Shown piece after piece: positions 55,601-64,000 of a stretch of 64,000 nucleotides of DNA; the first letter of the stretch is position 1; each line of letters opens with the position of its first letter. This DNA is from Rebecca billardiae RCC1528. Taxonomy: Eukaryota > Haptophyta. Location: NCBI GenBank assembly GCA_965240325.2, contig OZ251240.1, forward strand, positions 1,364,001 through 1,428,000, read 5' to 3'. The translations under genes were made by a program, and so were the position numbers. The notes under the pieces were generated by a model. It was not told where the DNA came from. It ran no database searches and worked only from the letters and a program-made list of their open reading frames with translations.

Positions 55601-58192
55601 CGCTCATGTGGCGGAACTTGATGGTGCTGGCGGCAGACGTACTCGAGCGCGCGCGGGCCGTGTCCGTGCGAGCTGACGGTATCCGCACCGCCACGTCTCG
55701 CGCACTTCGAAGCCCACCGCGCCCATCCCACCAGCGCACGGGCGCACGGGCGCACCGGCGCACCGGCGCGCCGGGTGGGCGGCGCGCCACCAGCCTCAGC
55801 TCGGATATGGGCATCGAGGCGCGCCAAGCGCTCGAGTGGCGGCATTGTGACGGTGCTGGCGGCAGCCGTGTCGAGCGCGCTCGAGCCGTGCCCGTGCGAG
55901 CCGTCGGTATCCGCATCGCCACGTCTCGCGCACTTCGAAGCCCACCGCGCCCATCCCACCAGCGCACGGGCGCACGGGCGCACGGGCGCACCGGCGCGCA
56001 GGGTGGGCGGCGCGCCACCAGCCTCAGCTCGGATATGGGCATCGAGGCGCGCCAAGCGCTCGAGTGGCGGCATTGTGACGGTGCTGGCAGCAGCCGTACT
56101 CGAGCGCGCTCGAGCCGTGCCCGTGCGAGCCGACGGTATCCGCACCGCCACGTCTCGCGCACTTCGAAGCCCACCGCGCCCATCCCACCAGCGCACGGGC
56201 GCACCAGCGTACGGGCGCACCGGCGCGCCGGTTGGGCGGCGCGCCACCAGCCTCAGCTCGGACATGGGAATCGAGGCGCGCCAAGCGCTCGTGTGGCGGA
56301 ACTTGACGATGCTGGCAGCAGCGGTACTCGAGCGCGCTCGAGCCGTGCCCGTGCGAGCCGGCGGTATCCGCACCGCCACGTCCCGCGCACTTCGAAGCCC
56401 ACCGCGCCCATCCCACCAGCGCACGGGCGCACGGGCGCACGGGCGCACCGGCGCGCCGGGTGGGCGGCGCGCCACCAGCCTCAGCTCGGATATGGGCATC
56501 GAGGCGCGCCAAGCGCTCGAGTGGCGGCATTGTGACGGTGCTGGCAGCAGCCGTACTCGAGCGCGCTCGAGCCGTGCCCGTGCGAGCCGACGGTATCCGC
56601 ACCGCCACGTCTCGCGCACTTCGAAGCCCACCGCGCCCATCCCACCAGCGCACGGGCGCACGGGCGCACGGGCGCACCGGCGCGCCGGGTGGGCGGCGCG
56701 CCACCAGCCTCAGCTCGGATATGGGGATCGAGGCGCGCCAAGCGCTCGTGTGGCGGAACTTGACGGTGCTAGTGGCGGCCATACTCGAGCGCGCTCAAGC
56801 CGTGCCCGTGCGAGCCGTCGGTATCCGCACCGCCACGTCTCGCGCACTTCGAAGCCCACCGCGCCCATCCCACCAGCGCACGGGCGCACCAGCGTACGGG
56901 CGCACCGGCGCGCCGGTTGGGCGGCGCGCCACCAGCCTCAGCTCGGATATGGGCATCGAGGCGCGCCAAGCGCTCGTGTGGCGGAACTTGACGGTGCTAG
57001 TGGCGGCCATACTCGAGCGCGCTCAAGCCGTGCCCTTGCGAGCCGTCGGTATCCGCACCGCCACGTCTCGCGCACTTCGAAGCCCACCGCGCCCATCCCA
57101 CCAGCGCACGGGCGCACGGGCGCACGGGCGCACCGGCGCGCCGGGTGGGCGGCGCGCCACCAGCCTCAGCTCGGATATGGGCATCGAGGCGCGCCAAGCG
57201 CTCGTGTAGCGGAGCTTGACGGTGCTGGCAGCAGCCGTACTCGAGCGCGCTCGAGCCGTGCCCGTGCGAGCCGTCGGTATCCGCACCGCCACGTCTCGCG
57301 CACTTCGAAGCCCACCGCGCCCATCCCACCAGCGCACGGGCGCACGGGCGCACGGGCGCACCGGCGCGCCGGGTGGGCGGCGCGCCACCAGCCTCAGCTC
57401 GGATATGGGAATCGAGGCGCGTCAAGCGCTCGTGTGGCGGAACTTGACGGTGCTGGCAGCAGCCGTACTCGAGCGCGCTCGAGCCGTGCCCGTGCGAGCC
57501 GACGGTATCCGCACCGCCACGTCTCGCGCACTTCGAAGCCCACCGCGCCCATCCCACTGGCAGCGCACGGGCGCACCAGCGCACGGGCGCACGGGCGCAC
57601 GGGCGCACCGGCGCGCCGGGTGGGCGGCGCGCCACCAGCCTCAGCTCGGATATGGGCATCGAGGCGCGCCAAGCGCTCGAGTGGCGGCATTGTGACGGTG
57701 CTGGCAGCAGCCGTACTCGAGCGCGCTCGAGCAGTGCCCGTGCGAGCCGACGGTATCCGCACCGCCACGTCTCGCGCACTTCGAAGCCCACCGCGCCCAT
57801 CCCACCAGCGCACGGGCGCACGGGCGCACGGGCGCACCGGCGCGCCGGGTGGGCGGCGCGCCACCAGCCTCAGCTCGAATATGGGGATCGAGGCGCGCCA
57901 AGCGCTCGAGTGGCGGAACTTGACGGTGCTGGCAGCAGCCGTACTCGAGCGCGCTCGGGCCGTGCCCGTGCGAGCCGTCGGTATCCGCACCGCCACGTCT
58001 CGCGCACTTCGAAGCCCACCGCGCCCATCCCACCAGCGCACGGGCGCACGGGCGCACGGGCGCACCGGCGCGCCGGGTGGGCGGCGCGCCACCAGCCTCA
58101 GCTCGGATATGGGCATCGAGGCGCGCCAAGCGCTCGGTTGGCGGCATTGTGACGGTGCTGGCAGCAGCCGTACTCGAGCGCGCTCGAGCCGC
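52690..58192 (+). repeat. 229-bp satellite array (~24 copies)
   Basis: The period is exactly 229 bp over most of the array (identical segments at 53255, 53484, 53713, 53942, 54171). Each unit has a (GCGCACGGGC)n sub-repeat, GGGTGGGCGGCGCGCC, TCAGCTCGGATATGGG and the 16-bp palindrome CTCGAGCGCGCTCGAG. Variants alternate (GGCATTGTGACGG or GGAACTTGACGG; AGCCGACCG or AGCCCACCG), giving a 458-bp dimer between about 53150 and 54060. The array ends cleanly mid-unit at about 58192. Long open frames across it cycle through three registers because 229 is not a multiple of 3, so I do not read it as a gene. Confidence 0.92.
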
Positions 58193-59026
58193 CGTGAAAA
58201 CGGCGTCCGCGGGGCCAAATCCGGCCTGAGCCGCGACAATCATCGAGCACGCGGAGTTCTGATCCGCCACGCGTTGGCACGCTTGGCACCACGATGTGCA
58301 AGCGCTTGGTCTCAACCGAGCACCGCCACACGGAACTTCCTCGCCCGCCACTTCGATTAGCATCATCTTTGCTCGATCTTTGTCAGCTCGTCGGAAGCGA
58401 AGATGGGCGCTCACTGACACGCTCACGCCCCCGAAGCAGAGGGAGAGCGAGACGCGCACGCGTGTCCGAGAGAGCAGAGGGCAAGAGCAGCAGCAGGGCG
58501 AGTGTCGATCAGCGCCCCTCCGGCGCTTTCGTCCGAGCAGCTGCTGTAGTTCGTACCGTTCGTAGGGAGCTACTCCGTACTCAGGCTCCGCCAGCATCAC
58601 GAGGGGGTGCATGACCGGGCTGTATATGCGCGATAGCTTGCCTGGAGCGAACGCATGGATCATCAGACTGCCTCGAGCGGTTTATAGGGCATCGGTAGTC
58701 TGATGGGTCCGCCGCTACGACCTCGGTCCCGTGGCTCATCATCAGCACGCAGATCGTACATGTCGTATCGGAGCTCCGGCGGGGCCCGGTGCACTGTATG
58801 TTCGTGGCGTCGCGCCAGCAGCACGCTCGTCGAAAGCGATGCAAGGGGGCGGGTGGGTCAGATATATACGGCATCGCCTGGTGGCACCTAAAATTGGCGA
58901 TGGGCGGTCGGGCCGTGCCTGCGCTGCTGCGCGGGGCCTCGAGCGCCAGTGCTGGCGAGGCGTGGCGTGCTGTGCGAGCCCGCGGCTGCGCTCGACTGCA
59001 GCACAGCACGGGGCCAGCCAGGTGCC
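58193..59026. other. Intergenic stretch after the satellite, no gene seen
   Basis: About 830 bp of moderate GC, holding the 3' flank of the minus-strand J-domain gene. No motif recognised. Confidence 0.4.
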
Positions 59027-62000
59027 CTACCAGCGCTGCTGGGGCTGCCACTGGGGCTGCTGTGGAGGCTGCCAGCCCTGAGAGCTGTTGGTGCCGTCGT
59101 GCTGCTTGCCGTGCGGCATGCCGCCGTGCGGCATGCCGCCGACACCGCCGTACCCAAAGCCGTACCCACCGCCAGCAAAGCCGGCCGATGGGTCGTAGTG
59201 GCAGCCGGCGTAGCCCTGGGAAGCATAGTCGCCCCCATAGACGCCCGCGCCGGCGACCCCTGCTGCGTACGGCCCAGCGTGGTCGAATTGCGCGCCGGCG
59301 TGCTGCGCCAGCCCGAAGTTGGCCGCGGCGCCGTACGCGCCGCCGCCACCGTGGCCGTCGGCCTCCGCCGCGTACGCGCCGTCGGCAGCAGCTGGCCCGT
59401 AGTTGTGCCCCACGGCGGCGTAGGGCGCTTCGCCAGAGGCCTGCTGCGGCGCCACCCCACCCGCCCAGTACGCGCCGGGCACGAAGGGCGCTCCGTCGGC
59501 ATGGAGCGTGTGCTGCGAGTGCGGCGCGGCCGGCGCGAACGACTGCACGGGCGGCAGCGGCTGCAGCGGCGCGAGCGGCGGCGCCGCGGTGTTTGCCGCG
59601 CCGCCGCCAAAGATGCCCGGGGCGCACGAGTGGGCGTACGTCGCGTCGGACGTGACGGCGGGCGGGGCGCCGCTCGACTCGGGCGGCGTCGAGAAGAGCG
59701 GCTGCCGCTCGGCGGCTGCGCGCGATCCGTCCTGCGCGCCACCGGAGCGCCCGGCGGGCGTGCCGATGGGCGCCGCCGCCACGGCGGCGCCTGCCGCGCC
59801 GGCGACGGGCGCGGCCGCGGTCGACGCCATCACGCATGCACGCCACGCGTCCTCGATGGCGGCGTCGTCGTCCGCGCCGTGGGGAGCGCCGCGCCCGACC
59901 GCTGCGCTGCGCCCTTCACGCGCCTTCGCCGCCGGCCCCGTCTTTGGCGCGGCGGCGTGCCCCGACGAGGCCGCCGCCGCCGCCGCCGGCGGCGGCGGCG
60001 CGAGCGCCACGCCGGAGGCCGCCGCCGCGGCCGCGGAGGCAGGCCGTCCGATCGGCCGCTGCGGCGCGCGCGCCGCGGCCGCGTGGGAGGGCGGCGGGGC
60101 GTGCGCAGGCTGGGCGGCGGGCGCGGGCGGCGGCGCTGCGTGCGCCGCGCGGCTGCCGGCGAGCTTGTCGAGCGCCGGCGCGCCGTGCGGCTGCGGCGCC
60201 CCGCCGGCGGGCGGCGCTCGCGGCTGCGTCCACGCCTCCTGCGGGCGGGGCGGCGCGGGCGGCGCCGGGGGCGCCCAGCCGGCGGCGGCGGCGGGCTGGG
60301 CCGGCGGCGGCGGTGGCGGGTGCGGCGCAGCGCGAGGCTGCTGGGCGGGCGCGGGCTGCGTGGGCTGTCGCGCCCCGCCCTGCGGCTGCCGCGCTGCGCC
60401 TTGCGCGTGCGGCGGTTGCCGCTGCTGCTGCGGCTGCGGCTGCGGCAACGGTGGCGGCGGCGGCGGCGGCGCGTCACGCTGCGGCGGCGGCTGCTGCTGC
60501 TGCTGCTGCTGCTGCGGCTTGAGCTTGGGCTTGCCCTTCTTGCCCACCGGAGCGAACGAGGGCGCGCCGCCGCCGCCGCCGTCGCCGCCAAGCAGCGCGG
60601 GCTCGGCGGGTGCGCGCTGCGCCAGCGCCTGCTGCTCCGCCAGCGCCGCCGCCTCCGCCACGCGGATGGCGGCCGCCTCGGCCGCGCGCGCCTCCGCCTC
60701 CTCCGCCTCGCGCACGACTGCGAGCACGCGCGCCCACTCCTCGTCGCCGTCGGGCGCGCCCATCGCCGCCGCGATGGCGAGGTCGTCGGACGAGACGTCG
60801 GGGGCGCCGGGCGCGCCGGGCGCGCTCGGCGGCGGCGGCGGCGGCGGCGCGCGGCCGGCGGCGCCGCCACCGCCCGCGCGTGCGCCGTGCTGCTGCTGCT
60901 GCTGCTGCCGCTGCTGCTGCCGCTGCTGCTGCTGCGCGCCCCTGCTCGCTTGTGGCGTGCCGGAGAGCACGATCACCTCCTCGTCCTCGTCGCCCGCGTC
61001 GCCCTCGCGCTCCTCTGATCCGCCGCGCGCGGCCGGCTCGGGCGGCGGCGGCGGCGGCGGCGCGGCGCGCTGCTGCTGCTGCTGCTGCCTCGAGCTCGCG
61101 GCGGCGGTGGCGGCGGCGTTGGCGGCGGCGGCGGCCTTTGCGGCGGCGGCCTCGCGCTGCGCCTTTGCGCGCTTCTTCTCCTCCTTCTCCGACTTCTTGG
61201 CGTGCTTCGCCGCCTCGCGCGCGGCGCGCTGCGCCTCCGCCGCCTCCTCCTGCGCCGCGCGCAGCCGCTCCTCGTCCGCCAGCCTGCGCGCAAACTCGGC
61301 GTCCCGCCGCTCCGTCTCGGCGCGCGCCTCCGCCTGCGCGGCGGCGGCGGCGCGCGCCTCGGCCAGCGCGGCCGCGTCTCGCGCGCGCTCGGCCTCGATC
61401 TCGTCGAGCCGCCTGCGCTGGCGCTCCTGCATCTCGCGCTTCCGCGCCTTCTCCTCCGCCTTGCGCTGCGCCGCCGCCGCGCGCTCCTCCGCCGCCTTCG
61501 CCTCGCGCGCCGCGCGCGCCTCCTCCTGCCGGCCGCGCTTGGCGGCCGCCTCCTCCTCCTTGCGCGCGCGCTGCACCGCGGCGTGCGACTCGTCGAGCGC
61601 GGCGAGCACCTGCTGCGGCGGGTCGACGCCGAGCTGCAGCGCGCGCTCAAAGTCCGCGATCGCCTGCGCCGCCACCGCCGCCGCAGCCGCCGCCGCCGCG
61701 CGCGCGCCGCGCGGGGGCGCCGTCGGGCGCATGCTCAGCGGCGCTCGGCGCGGCGCGGCGCGCGGCGCGCTCGGGCGCGCGCCGCCGCCGCGCCGCGTGC
61801 AACCGCGCGCGCACCTCCGGATGTCTGTTGAGCGCGGCGAGCGCCTGGCCGCGGCGCTGGTACGGCTTGCCCCACTGGTCGCCCGTGTCGATCGCGAGCT
61901 GCGCGTCGCTCAGCGCCTTCTCCATCACGCCGTGCTTGAGGTGCGCCGCCGAGCGGTTCGAGTAGAGCACCGCCATGTCATGCGCGCCCGCGCCCTCCGC

Positions 62001-62885
62001 GCCAGACTTGTCGATCGCCTGCGGGGAGGGCACGCCGCGCGCGCGGAGAAGACGAGTTGCGTGAGCGCGCGGGTCGGCGCGCGTGCGCACGGCGCGCCGC
62101 GCACCGCGCGCGCCCACCGTGGTGTAGCAGCGGATGGCGGCGGCGAAGCGCCCCTCCTGGAAGGCCTTGTTGCCCGCGTCCTTGTTGGCGGCCGCCGACA
62201 GCTCCTGCCGAGAGGGGGGCGGGCGCTCCTGCCGGGGGCGGCCGTACCGGTTGTACCGCGAGCGCTCGCCCTCGCCGTCCTCGTCGCTGAAGTCGTCGTC
62301 ATCGTCGTCGTCCTCGTCGTCGAAGCGCGAGCGCCCGCCGCCGAAGCCGCCGCCAAAGCCGCGCGGCGGCGGCGGCGGCGGCGGCGGGCCTCGGCCGCCG
62401 CGCCTGCCGCCGCCGCCGCCGCCGTGCTGGCGGCGCGGGCCACCCGGCATCGGGCCAAAGTGCATGCCGCCACCACCGCCCAGGTCGCCGAAGAAGATGC
62501 TCATCAGCGGATCGGCGAACGGGTCGTCGCCGCCGCGCCGTCGGCCGCCGCCGCCGCCGCCGCCGCGCCGGCCGCGCGGGCCGTGCTGGTGGTGCGCAAA
62601 CATGCGCGACGCGAACGCGTTCGCGAAGAATTGCGAGAGGAAGTCGGCGATGTCCTCGTCGTCCATCGCGTCGTACTCGTCCTCGCTGTCGTCCTTGCCC
62701 GACATGAGCCGCTCCATCGCCATCGTCACCTCCTGCATCTTCTCGGTCGTGTCCACGCCCGGGTTGCGGTCCGGGTGGTGGATCATCGCCTTCTGCTTGA
62801 AGGCCTTGCGGATCGTCGTCTCGTCGGCGCCCTCCTCCACCTCGAGGATCTCGCGCGCTTGCGCGAGGCTGACCTTCGACGCCAT
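59027..62885 (-). CDS. J-domain/TPR co-chaperone with long Gln/Pro-rich tail (introns 62019-62117 and 61664-61814)
   Basis: Exons 62885-62118, 62018-61815 and 61663-59027, all phase 0, give 1202 aa. Residues 8-65 are a J domain with HPD at 37-39 (KAFKQKAMIHHPDRNPG), the Hsp70-activating motif. A Gly-rich, acidic linker (DDEDDDDDDD) leads to TPR helices: NKAFQEGRFAAAIRCYTT, then across intron 1 MAVLYSNRSAAHLKHGVMEK and WGKPYQRRGQALAALNRHPE, then across intron 2 AIADFERALQLG. The TPR is only continuous once both introns are removed, which supports the model. A charged coiled coil (EEEAAAKRGRQEEARAAREA) and a long Gln/Pro/Ala/Gly-rich tail follow. An Hsp70/Hsp90 client-delivery role in cytosol or nucleus is inferred. 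J-then-TPR order is the reverse of DNAJC7 and DNAJC3. Confidence 0.85.
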
Positions 62886-63195
62886 GCCTCCGCGCGGCGC
62901 AGTCGGTCCACTCCCCCGATGCACTGTGGCGCGCGCGCGCGCCCCTCCCAGCGATCCCGCGCTGCTCCCGCAGCAGTCCTGGAAGCGTGGGGCTGCGCCG
63001 GTCCGGGCGGGCTCTTGCGGGCCGGACGGACGGGCCGGAGATCTCTCCGCTCCGGATGAAAGCGCTTGGCCAAAGGAATCAAGCTTTGGCTTGGCACTGG
63101 CGCTTCGCTTCGCTGCATCCTCAGCCGCATCGGCTCGGCCCTCGCCCCTCGCTCGCTCGCACGGCCGCCGGGCGCGGGCAACTCGGGCATCGCGA
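62886..63195. promoter_or_regulatory. Divergent intergenic region
   Basis: 310 bp between the starts of the J-domain gene and the partial right-end gene. It presumably carries promoters for both, but no specific element is identifiable. Confidence 0.35.
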
Positions 63196-64000
63196 ATGAG
63201 CCACCCGTTCGACAACCATCTGGCCCACTGGGAGCTGGACAAGTACCTCAACCAGATAACGGCCGGAATGGTGGACGCTCTGGGGGACCAACCGCCGCCG
63301 CTCCAAGCTGATGAGGCTCCTCCTCGCGGAGGCGCGGCGCAAGCCGACGCGCCCGTGCCGCCCGTGCCGGCCCCGCCGACGTGGGGGGACACGCAGCTGC
63401 GTACGTGGTTGGTCGGTATCCTCTGGCCGGAGGTGATCGATCGGATGGTCGAGCAACGGCCAGAGGTGCTCCTCGCCGCTGAGTACGCATACCAGCGGGA
63501 GATCTGTCAGCGGCTGCAGCAGCAGCGGCAGCAGCTGGAATTGCTGCGGCAGCAGGCGCAGCAGGAGGAGCGGGTCCAGCAGCTGGCGCAGGAGGTCCGG
63601 CGGCTCCAGCAGAGTTGGCAATCCATGGTCCAGCTCGTCCGCACCGACCGGGTCGTGTACGCCTTGCAGGCGCTTGATCCCGCACAGGCGCAGCCGCCTG
63701 CGCCTGTGGAGGTGAACCCGCCCGCGGTGCATCCGCCGGCAGCTCCGGGGCCGGTCGGCGACTGCGCCGGTGTCCCGGCAGCTCTCGAGCCCGCTGTGAG
63801 CACGGGCGGCGCAGCTGGCCCCAGCAGTGCCGGTGGCGGTGCGGTGATCGCAGCGGTGCCGAGCGTCGCCGCCGCGGCGCCAAGCGGCCTCGCCGCGGCG
63901 TCGCAGGCCATCCCGCCTTCTCGGGCCGTCGATCATTCGTCCGGAGAGGGCCAATTCCGCACAAAAGTCCTCAAGGTGTTCAGGAAGGCGGCAAAGGAGT
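63196..64000 (+). CDS. Partial protein with Gln-rich coiled coil, possibly gag-like
   Basis: An ATG at 63196 opens a frame with no stop for 268 codons to the window end. It begins MSHPFDNHLAHWELDKYLNQ, then a Pro/Ala linker, TQLRTWLVGILWPEVIDRMV, a Gln/Arg/Leu coiled coil (QRLQQQRQQLELLRQQAQQ), an Ala/Pro stretch, and ends FRTKVLKVFRKAAKE. Codon choice is mixed (CAA, ATA, CCT, AAA, TTG), unlike the near-exclusive G/C third bases of adjacent genes. Coiled coil plus odd codon use fits the N-terminus of a retrotransposon gag protein or another recently acquired gene. No zinc knuckle or protease is in view, so this is a guess. No family is recognised. Confidence 0.55.
   Translation, partial: MSHPFDNHLAHWELDKYLNQITAGMVDALGDQPPPLQADEAPPRGGAAQADAPVPPVPAPPTWGDTQLRTWLVGILWPEVIDRMVEQRPEVLLAAEYAYQREICQRLQQQRQQLELLRQQAQQEERVQQLAQEVRRLQQSWQSMVQLVRTDRVVYALQALDPAQAQPPAPVEVNPPAVHPPAAPGPVGDCAGVPAALEPAVSTGGAAGPSSAGGGAVIAAVPSVAAAAPSGLAAASQAIPPSRAVDHSSGEGQFRTKVLKVFRKAAKE

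Noticed and set aside
52690-58192. CRISPR array
   Set aside because: Units are 229 bp with no short-repeat/unique-spacer pattern, and the window is eukaryotic.
52687-58663. Open frames up to 861 codons across the 229-bp array
   Set aside because: Same reason: the period is not a multiple of 3, both strands are open and there is no start, signal or domain.

Overview
The window looks like nuclear DNA of a GC-rich eukaryotic microalga. A haptophyte is my best guess, with other GC-rich secondary-plastid algae as alternatives; this is inferred from style, not from a phylogenetic marker. The evidence is eukaryotic: spliceosomal introns with phase-matched GT...AG ends, a Pol III tRNA gene, a condensin II subunit, an SLC33A1-type carrier, cilium-type calcium-binding proteins, kringle, reelin-like and filamin-like ectodomains, and satellite arrays. 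Genes are extremely GC-rich and Ala/Pro/Gly-rich, so almost every frame stays open and ORF length is weak evidence. I called genes from domain motifs and from introns whose phases agree.

Layout. 1-1910: 3' end of a transmembrane kringle/proline-rich protein. 1911-4700: no supported gene. 4698-15019: a 10.3 kb palindromic composite with about 1.69 kb inverted arms carrying runs of small hairpins, enclosing two arrays of a 214-bp satellite in opposite orientations. 17.1-18.2 kb: a two-exon extensin-like membrane protein. 18.66-19.38 kb: a 5'-truncated Pif1/Helitron-type helicase remnant. 19.6-21.6 kb: a TA-flanked element with long terminal inverted repeats. 24.0-26.6 kb: two paralogous genes of unknown function, with coding-looking debris between them. 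26.8-29.2 kb: a receptor-like protein with reelin-like and filamin-like domains. 30.04-30.11 kb: tRNA-Arg(TCG).

30.4-44.2 kb is the gene-dense core: a secreted SGNH hydrolase, an IQ/RIIa/EF-hand protein, condensin II subunit G2 (four exons), a coiled-coil protein with a Cys-rich tail, and an acetyl-CoA transporter (three exons). Two pairs are divergent with short shared promoters. 44.2-48.9 kb: intergenic with degenerate repeats. 49.0-52.4 kb: a tRNA-editing/OB/3'-5' exonuclease fusion. 52.7-58.2 kb: about 24 copies of a 229-bp satellite with higher-order structure. 59.0-62.9 kb: a J-domain/TPR protein. 63.2 kb to the end: an open frame with different codon use, possibly a retroelement gag-like gene.

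The genes do not form one pathway. The surface or secreted proteins (kringle, extensin-like, reelin/filamin, SGNH hydrolase) could belong to a cell-covering or adhesion repertoire, which is inference. The least ordinary items are the hairpin-armed palindrome with its mirrored satellites and the YbaK/OB/exonuclease fusion.
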